Assembly (NCBI GenBank): GCA_012932865.1
Contig: SAXG01000070.1
Span: 124,001 to 188,000 of the forward strand
Origin: Amylostereum areolatum
Lineage: Eukaryota > Basidiomycota > Agaricomycetes > Russulales > Stereaceae
DNA: 64,000 bases
Reading direction: 5' to 3'
Part shown: positions 45,967 through 57,493 of the stretch, piece by piece
Numbering within the stretch: the first letter of the stretch is position 1
Layout of the letters: every line of letters begins with the position of its first letter
Notes under the pieces: generated by a model
What the model was told of the DNA's origin: nothing
Databases searched by the model: none
The model's input: only the letters and a program-made list of their open reading frames with translations
Position numbers and translations under genes: made by a program

Positions 45967-48826
45967 TCATCTACCGCCAGAATTCCCAGCCTGAGAACTG
46001 CTCTCCCCACCGGGAGGTCCCCCTAGACCACCGTCAGCAAAAGGCGTGGTCGCAAACCCCATCCCACCAGCGATGCTCTCGATGTAAGCATCCCATCCGT
46101 CCAGCCTTGCAAGATTTAAACGTGAGCAGCTAGAAGAAAGACGAAGACACAACACAGCAACACACCCGTAGCTCGAAGTCCACATGCCCGCTCCGGAGTC
46201 AACAAAGCCTAGGCCGCCCAGCCCGCCTGACTCCAATGACGATGGTATTCCTGGCAACATCCCGTTGAATACCTCGGAGGATGAGTTGGAGCCACCTCCC
46301 AGGTTTCCACCCATCTCTCCATCCTTCAATTCCTCTCCGCCAGGGATACCTTCAAAGTTGAACTCCCTTCCGAATCCGAACATGTAGGACGGTGTACAGG
46401 TTGCACCGGCGGCGTCCGGCGTGGCTTGCGAGAACATTGATTGGCTGCCAATTGGATGGATTTTCCCGACACCACCATCACCCCTTCCATCGAGCCCAAA
46501 CGATGTCGCCGTTGTCAGCAAACGGGACAGGTCGTTTTGTTGAGGCAACCATGTGCTGGTGGACCCATTGACTCCGCCACCGCTTGGAAACGCCGGCGAT
46601 CCCTGGAACATGTGCGAATCCGCCCACGGCTGCGTCAATTCTATTCTGGGTTCATTTTGAGTGTCCGTGTAGGATTGCGAAGGCACGATACGTGGTGCGA
46701 TACCGAAGTCGAGGCCGCAATAACTTTTCTGGGAACTTGTGGAGGGCGAGGACGAGCTTGAGGTCTCGCCGAATAGGCAACATGGTTGATGCAACTGAGA
46801 AGCCCTCGCTTCTTGAAGGGGTGTTTCTCCAATGGTGCTAAGCTGGTTGAGGACATCCCTAAAATCACGCATTTTAGTTAGCGTGTGCATCCTGCCGCCG
46901 TAGTACAGACATACCAGACCCTGCCTCCTAATCGGGTCCTACATACCCGAGATAATCAGGTCAGGTTCAAAGGCAAGTTCAAAGAAATGCGAACCGTGTT
47001 TCGCACGACTTCAGCAGCCGCATGCACTTCTGAATATCGACCATTTCTTTTGTGATGTCAATGGGCATTCCCGATAGTTTGGCACTCCACAAATTCAGTA
47101 GCAGTATGACCCCGGACGCGAACGCGGTTCCCTACATAAGTAGGTCCCAAAGTTACACTTCATTTGAAGATTAAACGCGCTAAGGCGTACCTGGAGAGAG
47201 TAAAACGGACGGTCAGGCATGCGTGTCAAACACGTGTCGATTATGTTGCTGCTCAATCGTGCCGCATTTGTACATATAGAAAGCGATGGGTAGGGGAGCG
47301 TTGACGGCTTGCTTGGTGAAGGGATGAAGGGACGGTGGACCGTGATTTGCAGCATGTGGTACGTCGAAAAGAGGTGAGCTGACTGGATGAAGAACACATC
47401 GTCTTTCCGAGTGGGATCCCAATGAACTAATGGGTCTATGAGGACTGTCAAAGGGTATGAGAAAGGGACAGATGCGTACGATGGTCGGGAACAGAGTCAA
47501 GCCACTTGTTCAGCGCCGAGTCGAGTTCGGCGACAATGTGCTGTTCCCACCGAGGGCCTGTGAAGCCTAGACTGGACTTGTTGATGGCGTACTACATGGA
47601 TATCACAACAAGCTTAAGATAATAAACATAGAGTCGGTGAAACATCACTGACGATCGTGCGAATGGCGAATCCGAGAATCCTACCAAGCTTCAAGAGTCC
47701 AACGAAATGAGATATCCGGGATGGCTTGCCGGGAGGCTGTTGGAATGCCTGCGTTGGGTCTGAAGGCGTCCAGTACTCGTCGTCACATTCTACGGGGTAT
47801 TCGACGTCGAAGCTACCAGTAGGGCGTGAGTGACAACAAGGAAACAAAAGGAGACGGACGTACTCTTCGTCTTGTAATGCACAGGGTCGACCAAACATAG
47901 AACTCATCCATCGGTCTATAAGAAATAACGACCTAGCATAACATTGATTGTGAACATCCAAACACAATCCTGCTTGACACAGCTTGACACCTTACCAAAA
48001 CGCTCGTTTCCACAGCTCTCCCTCAACCGTTGGCCGAGAGCCATACACTTTCCTTCTGTGAGCGCCAACGTCTTGAATCATGCGAAGGGCAATCCCTGAC
48101 AAGGTCCATGCTGAAACGGGGACCGAAGAGCCTTGTAAGAACGTAGCTGCTAACTTAAGTGGATGTCAGCAGTACTCATACGACGTGAAAAGCTGCGAGG
48201 CGTACGGTGTAAGCTTGTATGTCGTGAAGGGAGGGAGACGTGAGCAGCGCTTTCCTCCCCAAATGGACCTGCGTAAACCACTTCCACCCCGATGTGTGCC
48301 ACGAGGCTTCAGGTTTTAGCTTGACGCGCGAATCGTCCGAGTACCTGGAAGCGCACGCGCATACAAGGAGGACAACACCACCAAATGCGTGGTTTCGGAC
48401 GTGCAGACCGTCCGCGATGTCTTTCTCGAGTGTCGGTCGGTGGAGTATTGGTTTGTAGATGTTGATGTGAGCGAAGAAAAGATCGACAAGGGCGGACAGA
48501 AGGTCGGGTTCTGGGAATTGGTACGCGCAGGCGGTCTCATCGAACAGTTGCTCCCACTGCATTGTAGGTTGGTCAGATAGTCTGGTCATATAGCATAGAA
48601 ACTCACAGGGTGAGTCGTCCAAAATTCATCCCTGAGTTTATCCTTGTGCAGCTGCCACAGCACGCTAGAGGTGGTGGACGCCGGGCGACCGCCCGATGCC
48701 TCCAGTTTCATGTTTAAAGCCGTTTTGACGATCGCCACGCCGCTTGATTTGCCGAAAAAACGCTTCCCTAGGTTGATCTCATGGAATTCCTTCCTGAGTT
48801 CCTCGACCGCTTTCTCGTCGTCGGCA

Positions 48827-48859
<33 letters not shown>

Positions 48860-49596
48860 GGACCGAGGTCTCGTTCATCACGAAAGTGAGGGAGGTTGCT
48901 CGGGGAGTTGGGGAGTGCGGGGGAGCTGGACGGGCCAGCTGGTAAGGCGAACGGTGAACGTGAATCCCCGCTTTGGAGGTTCGGATGTTGCCTAGTGTGG
49001 ACGGGAGTGTGGCCAAGCACCTGAGATATGTCTGCGCCCGGGTTTATCTACGGTGCCAGTGGGTGTTAGGGGTACGGATGTTGATTCGAAGGATATGCGG
49101 CACACCTTTTGAATGTAGGCCTCTAATTTCTCCAAGCGATTCTCCAGGCTCTCGATGTACCTGAACTCAAACGTACCGCTCGGACGTCTGAAACGAGTCG
49201 AATACAGCCGGGAACTCACGCTTTAGAGGACTCGCGTTTCTAGGGAACTGGTGTCAGTGTCCGGACGAGGAACAGAGGCTCAGATATTCAACATACTTTC
49301 GCCGACTCGAGATAAGAGCACGGGAGCCTGTACGTAGCGCAATTGGAGCACTTGGATCCTACGTGCTCGTCGCCGTCGCCTTAGACATCGAGAGTGAGAT
49401 GCATATGTCGAAGTCGGGAGAACCAACCGCCATACATCGGACTGAGATGCACTGTCATGAGCGTTGTCGTCATCGAAATTGAAGATGCGGGGACCGTACC
49501 TTTCCTACGTCGACAGTTATCACAAGCGCGAAGTGCTCTTCTCCTTTTGCCGCGAACACCAATAAGATTGTCGTCAGACTCATCGCCGGAAGACAT
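45967..49596 (-). CDS. Zn2Cys6 fungal transcription factor (Fungal_trans domain)
   Basis: ATG at 49596, stop at 45967, at least a dozen exons. The zinc cluster ACDNCRRRKVRCDG then KCSNC and LPCSY has correct Cys spacing only if exon 1 (49596-49500) is joined through a 6-nt microexon (49436-49441) to the exon starting at 49379. A dimerisation helix follows (YIESLENRLEKLEAYIQK), then an acidic Asp run. The Fungal_trans core has LVDLFFAHINIYKPILHRPT, FGGVVLLVCACASRYSDD and SLFLIDRWMSSMFGRPCAL. The C-terminus is Gly/Ser-rich (FGLDGRGDGG, GGLGGPPGGE) and may activate transcription. Such proteins bind CGG-type half sites in the nucleus. The target pathway cannot be told from sequence. Other internal exon limits were not all fixed. 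Confidence 0.82.
48827..48858. repeat. (GTC)n microsatellite encoding a poly-Asp run
   Basis: About ten GTC/GAC units inside the transcription-factor gene encode an aspartate run of some 11 residues (DDDDDDDDDDDADDE). It is likely to vary in length between strains. Confidence 0.85.
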
Positions 49597-50006
49597 GGTG
49601 GAGGAGAGCAAAGTGCTAGAAGGCTGTTTCAATGACCACTTGGGTGGGGAATGAGGTGTGATAGAGAGAAAAAAGCTCGAAAGCTCTGAGGAGTTATAAA
49701 GTTACATCGCCAGTGCCAAACACTGCGACTGCGCAAGAGTCAGAGCGCCGCCGGCAGCAGACGTCAGCCGACGGCTTGCTCATTATAGCCGCATCCGTCT
49801 TTGCACCCACTGCCACCCACACCAACATGTAACTTACTTATTCTATGTACTCAAAAGAAAGGGCGTCTGTGGACACTGGAAAGTGAAACTGGTCGCATAC
49901 TACATGATACTTGCCACGCCCACAGCCTTTTGTTACTTTTGCCAAAGCGGCCGCCGGCCACGGCGGCGGCCACTCAGATATTGTCTCATCCTAGCAAAAG
50001 AAAAAC

Positions 50007-50087
50007 TGCATTAACGGAGAATCGAACTCCGGGCGGGTCGAGTCTTTTCAATGGCAACGACCCAGGTTACCACTACCCCACTAATGC
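50007..50087 (-). tRNA. tRNA-Gly (anticodon GCC) with 10-nt intron
   Basis: Read on the minus strand: a 7-bp acceptor stem GCATTAG/TTAATGC (one G-T pair) and a 4-bp D stem. The anticodon stem is GGTCG/CGACC with loop TTGCCA...T, and the T arm is CGGAG-TTCGATT-CTCCG. The anticodon is GCC at + strand 50053-50055. A 10-nt intron (50042-50051) sits at the canonical place, one base 3' of the anticodon. Box B (GGAGTTCGATTC) is intact; the discriminator base is A. Confidence 0.92.
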
Positions 50088-50888
50088 TTGTGAGAGTGCT
50101 GCTAATGGAAGAATATTATAATCTTTCGACCTGCTCAGTCATCTTTGTCAGTCTTTTCTGGCGAACTCATGTTCGCTCGACCTTCCGCCTACCTTGTCTC
50201 TCTCAACCCTTCATGTAAGTACCTCTCAATGCTACAGTGGCCTACCTTATCTTGCTCCGAACAACGGTCATAGGTCGATGCCCTTAACCACGGAGGCTCT
50301 TCGTATCCATGGCCCGTAAGTAGGGATCCAGAACCTCTGGCAGCTGCCTCACGCTTGACTGGAATAACCGAGGCGCAATCTGGGAACAAGATGACAAGGA
50401 CATCAGAGGGTAGGCGTACCCTGGCCGCGCCTGTTTGTATGCATCGCTACCCAAATGGTGTACCAGGGCAGGGCTGGGTCACTTCGAATTCACAGGCGTA
50501 TACGAGGAAATAAGGATCCGCCACGGAAGGTTTGATGCCATTCCTGCTGGAATTGATCGATTCCGTCAGCTGCGAGGGCAAAAGAGGCATGTTTGGCCGT
50601 AGAGGATAATCTGGTGCCGTAGCAGCCGTACCGACCTGCGCCGCGACCCTGCACAGACGGTCACAAGACAAGCCCAACTCCCCGCCCGCGCGCACCAGGC
50701 GGCAGGCACGACCGTACATCTGTTCCGACATTCGCTCAGAACTCCCTGCGCGCCAGGATGGACGGCCCGCTGCTCTATGCAGGCAACGCCGTCGCTTGTA
50801 TAAAACCCACGGGTTCTCCCAATGTTTCCCCTTGCGTCTTCCTAGACCAACCCCACCGCCGCTTCCGAGTGCACTTCCCATAGGCACC
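50088..50888. promoter_or_regulatory. Upstream region of the sugar transporter
   Basis: No gene recognised. TATAAAA at 50799-50805 is 84 bp before the transporter ATG at 50889. A GC-rich stretch with CTCCCCGC (about 50679-50686) resembles carbon-repressor (Mig1/CreA-like) sites, which is only suggestive. Confidence 0.4.
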
Positions 50889-52956
50889 ATGGGTAAAGGC
50901 GTACGACTGCGTTTTCTTCTCTGGGGTATATGGCACTAATTTTTTCTCTATATACAGTACAGCGCGTCGATTGCTTCCAACCCGGTGCGCGCGCTCTCAC
51001 TTATGTTTGTCGGGTGACAACGCTAAGCAGTTTATCTAGTACATTGTCGGTTCATTCGCATGCATCGGCGGCGGTCTCTTTGGGCTGGACATCTCGTCCA
51101 TGTCCGGAGTGTTGAACGTGAGCTCCCTCTCGCTCCTATCTATCTCCTTGCAGTTTTTCATCACGCGCTTATCTTCCAGAACGATGCCTATAAAAGTACC
51201 TTCGGTTTCGTGAGTATCCATAAACACCTCGTTCGCCGATATTGCCTCACGTCCTCATCATATAGCCCGGTTCAAATGCTCAAGGCGCTATCGTGGCTGC
51301 CATGCCTGCGGGCTCCTTTGCTGGAGCCCTCGCGGTCTCCAAACTCGCGGACTTGATTGGGCGCAAGAAGACCATCATCATCTCTGGTCTCATCTGGGTC
51401 ATCGGGTCTATCCTCCAGTGCGCCTCAGTAGTAAGTTGGTCCGCTCCCTGGCAAAAGTCCTCCGTTCGCTGACTACCTTCCTCGTCTAGAATCGCGGTAT
51501 GCTGGTCGTTGGTCGTATCGTCTCTGGCGTCGCCGTAGGAATCGCTTCCGCCGTCGTCCCCGTGTACCAGTCTGAGATCACCGAACCCCGTATCCGTGGT
51601 CGTCTCGTGGCAATGCAACAATGGTCGATTACCTGGGGTATCCTTATTCAATACTTTATCCAATTCGGATGCTCCTACATCGATGGGGTTGCGTCGTTCC
51701 GTATCCCATGGGGCCTTCAGATGATTCCCGCCATCATCTTATCCTCCGGTATGATCTTCTTCCCTGAATCCCCCCGTTGGCTCGTGGACAACGACCGGTC
51801 AGTTTTCGCCATTTTTCACCCTTCCATGTCATATTCTGACGATATGTTTCAGTGAAGAAGAGGCACTCGAAATCCTTGCAGATCTTCACGGAGGTGGCGA
51901 CAAGCGCAATGAGCTGGTGCAGCTCGAATTCGAGGAGATCAAAGGTCAAGTCCACTTCGAACGCACCGAAGGTGCCAAGTCCTACCTCGACCTTCTCAAG
52001 CCGGGCATTTTCCGTCGTTTCAGTCTCGGTGCATCTCTCCAGATGTGGTCCCAACTTTCCGGCATGAACATCATGATGTACTACATCGTCTACGTCTTCC
52101 AAGGGGCCGGTCTCACTGGCCGTCGCGGGAATCTGATCGCCGACTCCGTGCAATACGTTTTGAACGTCGCCTTTACCAGTGTGTATTTGAACATTGCTAT
52201 CTATACGCTCACCTTGCTCAACGTATTCTAGTCCCCGCCATTATCTACATTGACCGTTGGGGACGTCGTCCTATGCTGCTTGCTGGAACGCTGTTCATGG
52301 GTTTCTTCCTCATGCTCGTCGGTGGTCTGCAGGGTCATTTCGGAGAATGGGGCACCGTCGACAATGCCCGTGTCTGGGTCATCAACGGCCACGACGCTGC
52401 TACCAAGGGGATCATCGTCTGCTCCTACCTCTTCGTGTGCAGGTACGTTTCTCCCGTCCACAGAGGTATAAATAAACTATTGACCACTGTCAACAGCTTC
52501 GCTATCAGCATGGGCCCAGTGTCCTGGACCTACCCGGCCGAGATCTTCCCCATGCGTGTCCGTGCCAAAGCTGTCTCGTTCTCCACGGCCACCAACTGGG
52601 TCTTCAACTTTGCGCTCGCCTGGGCCGTGCCCCCGGGTCTGTCCACGATTGCGTACAAGACTTACTTCATCTTCGGCACCTTCAACTTCGCGGCGTTCAT
52701 CCACATCTTCTTCATGTTCCCCGAGACGGCCGGACGGACGCTCGAGGAGATCGAAGAGGTGTTCGGACAGGGTCACATCTTCACGGCTTGGAAGATCCCG
52801 CGCGGGGTGGGCAAGAAGACCCTCGAGCAAGCGGTCGCGGAGCGCAAGGGGGTCGAGGTTCGTACCGCTTTTCTCTATTCACTCGGTGCTAGGCTGACCC
52901 TCCTTATTCAGGAGGAGGCGTACGACGATCACAAGCTGGACAAGGAGAGCGCGTGA
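50889..52956 (+). CDS. MFS sugar transporter (hexose/monosaccharide, 12 TMS)
   Basis: Exons 50889-50900, 50958-50984 (or to 51008), 51040-51117, 51180-51209, 51266-51430, 51490-51797, 51853-52178, 52232-52442, 52497-52857 and 52912-52956 (about 520 residues). The sugar-porter signatures are all there: GGGLFGLDISSMSGVL in helix 1, DLIGRKK, PVYQSEITEPRIRGR, PESPRWLVD, DRWGRRPML and PETAGRTLEEIEEVFGQ. It imports monosaccharides by proton symport at the plasma membrane; the exact sugar cannot be told. The 12-nt first exon (MGKG) is typical of this subfamily. The end of exon 2 is ambiguous between donors GTGCGC (50985) and GTCGGG (51009), both in phase. TATAAAA lies at 50799. Confidence 0.9.
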
Positions 52957-53720
52957 GGACGGATGAGATGATGTCGTTATGCATTCTATCCAATCTGTCT
53001 TCCCCTCTTCCTTCGGTCGGTGTTGTTTCATGTAATCCCTTTGTCCTTTACGGTCCCCAGCTCTGGTGCTTTCCCCAAGCGGGGACACATGTATCACTAT
53101 TCACACTTGCGACTTCTTGTCATCTGGATCCACGATTCCATGTTGTACCTTACAGCCACTCCGCTTGCAAGGACTTCCCGTTTTTTGTACTCGAAACGTC
53201 AGAGGTATCACACTTGAGATTGCGCCACTGTTTGATCCTCCAGGGTGCGATTCAGATCGGACCCCAGCGAGACTGCAAGTTGTGGTCATCAACAAACACC
53301 ATGGTCGACTGTTTTCCAGCCGCCATGATTCTAACCGCAGAAGACTCACAGAAATACAGGACGATGAATGCACTGTCAGTTGGGCGCGTTCGACGAGACC
53401 ACTTGAGTATGACCGCCCGTAAACCCAGATTATGGTGTGTATGCATGCGTGGATTGCAAAGTTGTCGGTCGGTGGGTATTATAAGGCGTATAAAACGTAC
53501 AAGTACCGGAAATGGGTGTCAAAATAAGAAGAAAACAACTGCTCTCGCTCGTACATCATATTAGAGTCGTGGACTGCTCATCACATCGTAACGGGGAAAG
53601 ATAAAAGAAACAAAGGTCGTGGCACCGCGGCCCTCCGAACGCCCGCGTTCGCAGAGCTAACTTCGCCTTTCGTCGTCACCGTCGTCACCGCCTTCGAACC
53701 GCAGGACAAGCAGCGTCGGC
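52957..53720. other. Spacer without a recognised gene
   Basis: 760 bp between the convergent sugar transporter and the minus-strand hypothetical gene. Overlapping open frames on the plus strand (about 52953-53564) look like chance, and no domain was seen. Confidence 0.5.
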
Positions 53721-54959
53721 CTACTTGAGGTCGCGCAACTTGACGATCACGTCCTGCACGCTTGCCGCGTTCCACTCGCCGCTCCATCCCTGTCTCCGCT
53801 CGCGCCGATGCGCGTGCGGCACGTGGTCGTGCTTGCCCCCGAGCGCGAACAGCCCGGCAAGACGCGAGTTCGAGCGCGGGGGAAGCTCCATCGCGATATC
53901 GTCCATCTCGGATTCGTGACCGATGTCCATGCTCACCGCGTCCCCGGCGGTCGTGTTGAAGTACTCGTCCCTAAGGAACGGAAGATCGGACTGGGAGCGT
54001 TGGTGGATGGGGACGGATGGACGGCGGGGGGTGGCGACCGCCTCGAGGGTTTGGAAATGGCTGTCGAAGACGGGCGAGGAGGCAGGGGCAACGGGGAGGG
54101 GAGGGGGTGGGGGTGATTGCGAGCGCGCGCGAGGATGCACGCTCCACGCGGACGGCAGAGGCGCCTCGAAGATCGCGCTGAGGATCTCCCGTCTGGTCGG
54201 GGTGGACATGACGGCGGCATCCTCTAAAACAGTGGGCATCGGAGGCATGGGAAGGTGCTCGGAGGAGCTCGAGACGGAGATGGACAACGAACGGGGTTTG
54301 CGAGAGCGGCGTGTGGGAACGGAGACGAGGTCTGCGGGGACACCTTCGCCGAGGTATCGCGCGAGCTTGGATAGCCTCTTCCTCCTGTCCCTGATCTCCT
54401 TCTCCATCCTCACACTCTCCCACTCGCACGATGCCGATGCCGGCGTAATAGGCGTGAGGATTGACGAGGGGAAACGACCGCTAACCGGGGTGATGGAGAT
54501 GGACATGCGCCTGGGTGTGAACAAAGGAGAGGCGGGAGAAAAGGCGCTCCGGGGTGTGTAGGGAGTACGGGGTACGGCGCCGTCGGGAATACAAGGGAGG
54601 GTGCCATTGAAAGTGAGTTTGGGCGCGTGCTGACGGATGGAAAAAGCCTCCTGGAGAAAGGCGGACACTGGGGGAACATCGGGGACAAAGTTGTCAACAC
54701 GTTCTTCTGATTCCATGCTCCAACGACTGCCTTGGGGCATAAGCTCAAGTGATGACTCGAGGGAGGAAGTGCGACGTTGGGGAATGAGGGGGGTGAGGGG
54801 AGCCTCGTGGATGGGATGCGGGGGCTGGACGCGAAGCATCGGAGTCGTTCCGAGGAGTTTGGCCAGTTTACGGCTGGACTTCATGAGCTGAGAACGCTGG
54901 GCAGAGGTGAGGAAGCATGTCGGGCTCGCAGGGGGCATGAGGGAGATCAAGGAGGTCAT
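53721..54959 (-). CDS. Conserved fungal hypothetical protein, Ser/Pro-rich, intronless
   Basis: A single open frame from ATG 54959 to the stop at 53721, 412 residues; the frame stays open upstream without a further clear ATG. Two related short motifs stand out: SSRKLAKLLGTTPML near residue 24, and RRKRLSKLARYLGEGVPADLV near residue 190. Such K-L-x-x-x-L-G-x-x-x-P motifs occur in several uncharacterised fungal regulatory proteins. The remainder is disordered, with many SP/TP sites (possible kinase targets). A conserved-looking C-terminus ends WSGEWNAASVQDVIVKLRDLK. Function unknown; no membrane segments or signal peptide. Confidence 0.75.
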   Translation of the reverse strand: MTSLISLMPPASPTCFLTSAQRSQLMKSSRKLAKLLGTTPMLRVQPPHPIHEAPLTPLIPQRRTSSLESSLELMPQGSRWSMESEERVDNFVPDVPPVSAFLQEAFSIRQHAPKLTFNGTLPCIPDGAVPRTPYTPRSAFSPASPLFTPRRMSISITPVSGRFPSSILTPITPASASCEWESVRMEKEIRDRRKRLSKLARYLGEGVPADLVSVPTRRSRKPRSLSISVSSSSEHLPMPPMPTVLEDAAVMSTPTRREILSAIFEAPLPSAWSVHPRARSQSPPPPPLPVAPASSPVFDSHFQTLEAVATPRRPSVPIHQRSQSDLPFLRDEYFNTTAGDAVSMDIGHESEMDDIAMELPPRSNSRLAGLFALGGKHDHVPHAHRRERRQGWSGEWNAASVQDVIVKLRDLK

Positions 54960-56445
54960 GATGATGGTGAGCAGTCGGCGAGAACGAGAGCAGATGGAAA
55001 ACAGAGAAGAAAAATCGAACACGACCAGTCGCGTCGAGGTGAGTAGTCGTCGAAAGAAAAGGGGGAACGTGGGGAAGCCGCAGAGCAAAGCGGTGAGCCG
55101 TATTTATTGGGTGGTCGCTGCGGCGTCGAGCACCGCCCACGCCTCGGTCGCGCCCACACCTTGGTAGCAGCAGCCAATTGGGGTCCATGAGCAGCCGACG
55201 CGTCGCTAAACAGTTAAAACCATCAAATCTTGATGGGGATCGAAGTCGTTGACATTGTGTGAATTGACGTCGTGACTGGCTGTGGCAGACTGGCAGTACT
55301 TACAAGCTTGTGGATGAAGATGAAAGGGTCGACGACGCAAACCAGAACGTTAGGTCAGCCACGGAGCCTGGACGACGCAATGACCTTCAGTTCAGCATAT
55401 ATTTTCTCACAAGATCGTCTTCCTACCCTCACGAGCACGACAGGTGCGACAACGACAAACCATTGAACCCAAGCTGTCATGATCACCGGCCAATATCCTA
55501 ATCGATCTCTGCCCTCATGCAATTTAAATAATATCTGATTCCTACATCACGTATCGACTCAGTGTCGCCACTTCTACTCAGTCACAAACAGGATCGACGT
55601 AAAAAAGTCTGGGCACGTACAGTACTTACGGCACGTAGATGAACTGTCAAGAGACCTGTCAACTGTTGATGTTCAACTGAACCAAGTGCAAGACTCCGCC
55701 GCAAACAGGTGCGATGTGAGCAGCATTGACTCGACGACTGTCGCCGTGGGAGGCAAGGAGTGTACGAGCGCGGCATGCGAACAGCACTGAGTACTGAACG
55801 GAAAACACATGTAACGAATACACCTACCGCCGCGACTCTCTTCTGCCTGCCTGCGAGCGCTCGCCTGCTGAGTATCCAAGCAGCTTTGAGTGCCAGAACC
55901 ATGATGCAAGGGAGAAAGACGCCATTTCGCCATGGCCACGAATCGTGATGAGGACACGGCAGTCTTGAGTGGTGCCGGTGAGGGTTTAATGGAGCCCTGG
56001 TCAGGGCATACTTGGTCAGTTCTTCGGATACCTGAACTTGTGCCATCTTGATGTCTCGGCTGTCCCCCTCTAATGATTGGAGGATGCATAATTATCATCT
56101 TGCTGTAACATAATCCTTGAACGTGTGACTTGAAGCTGGATGAGAGATTTCCTTGAACATCGGCCAATGGAAAGCAACGAGAATATATCCGAAATTCGGG
56201 AGTAAGTCGTTGAGCATCGGTCAATGCGGTCGTGAGAGAAAGGAGGTGGAGGGATTGTAAGCGATTCGTCGAGCGCTGCGATTCCTCCGGCCTCCTGTGG
56301 GATGCTCAGGAGTCAGGAGAACGGCTATTATTCCGTCCCCTTCCGGCAAAAACGAGGTGTCTGCTAGAGTGAAAGGGTGGGTGTTAGGTTGAGCGGCGGC
56401 GCCGAGGGGCGAGAGATCGCACCTGGCGACCTAGAGTGTCAAGCT
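54960..56445. other. 1.5-kb region, no convincing gene
   Basis: A minus-strand frame from ATG 56046 to 55582 (starting MAQVQVSEELTKYAL, with a hydrophobic stretch FLPCIMVLALKAAWILSRRAL) could be part of a small spliced membrane protein. I could not make a clean model and have not called it. The rest looks like promoter and UTR sequence. Confidence 0.35.
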
Positions 56446-56826
56446 TCAAGGTTCGACGTGCACTCCAACGCTTCGAGGCTCGTCGAATGTGTGCGTCTGG
56501 CGCTGTGCATCGTCGAGCGGACTGTCTGTGAGTGCGGGCGGCGTCCTCGGGAGGTCTCCTGGGGCATTCACAGCCTTGAGCCCCTGCGTGTGCTTGCGTG
56601 CGGTCTGGTCGTCCACCTTAGACTGGTAGGCCGCCTCGTTGGCCTGGGCTTTCGCCTTCTCCTGGCGCTTCCGCCGTCGATAAACTTTACTTCGTTCCCG
56701 CTGTTTGGCCTTGTGGTTGGAGATGTTGGGAGCTGACGCCACTCATTTGATGTCCCCAGGTGGGCCCCCACCAGGGGAGGAAGCGCGCTTGGAAGGGAGG
56801 ATATCGTCCTGGTTTTCTTTAGCCAT
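56446..56826 (-). CDS. Small basic hypothetical protein
   Basis: Start ATG 56826 (context GCCATGG). Exon 1 (MAKENQDDILPSKRASSP) joins across a roughly 40-nt intron (donor GTGGGG, acceptor GTCAG) to a second exon starting APNISNHKAKQRERSKVYRR. The product has about 112 residues. The centre is strongly basic and helical (RERSKVYRRRKRQEKAKAQANEAA... in pieces), suggesting nucleic-acid binding or a coiled coil. The tail is Pro/Thr-rich. The exon-1 frame is open for another 15 codons upstream (VDFGTLVAWQA), so an earlier exon may exist. Family not recognised. Confidence 0.5.
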
Positions 56827-57493
56827 GGCTTGCCAGGCAACCAGCGTGCCAAAGTCCACGTTTGTCTGGTGGTGTATGTTAGACTCGGGAGTAGATCACT
56901 GTGAGTGGTGAGCGTGATTCAAGGGTAGCAGGGCAGAATGGATCAGTGAAAGAATGGGGGAAACGATTGAAAGAACTTGAAGCGCTGGAACTTATGCATG
57001 GGGAGGACTCGGGAAAGCCGCGGCCACGTCTGGCCACGTGCACTTGAAACCGACTCCCGACTCCCGACTCTCGACCACCGCCGCCACTCTCATGACCTTC
57101 CACCACGACTAGACACATCATCAGCTGGCTCATGCATGCTGTGACCACTGAACAGTGCTACTCAAACAGATGGGTGTTCTACATTGGACGAAAGGCTTCA
57201 AGAGTCAAATTTCCCAGGCAAGAACATCTCAACATTGCCGACGAGCCAATAGCATTGAAGTGACCAAGAACCTCAAGGCAATCGTTCTCGGAGATCTGGA
57301 CATCGCCACGTTGTGATCGGCTACTTCGCGGTGAACTTCAACCTCAGCTTGGTCGCTGAAGCTGAAGACTGGCCCTGGCCGTAGTCATACACCACACGTC
57401 TGTCCTGTCTCTTCTCGTACACTTTGCACCTTTTCCAATCCACCTTCTGCACATTCAATCTACTCATAGAACCCCTTCACCCCGCCTGGTGCG
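56827..57493. other. Divergent upstream region, no gene seen
   Basis: 670 bp between the divergent starts of the small basic protein (-) and the DnaJ gene (+). It is expected to hold both promoters; no clear TATA box was noted. Confidence 0.45.

Noticed and set aside
55582..56046. 155-codon minus-strand ATG frame with a hydrophobic stretch
   Set aside because: An alternative frame is equally open, no domain is recognised and no clean splice model could be made; mentioned only under the spacer.
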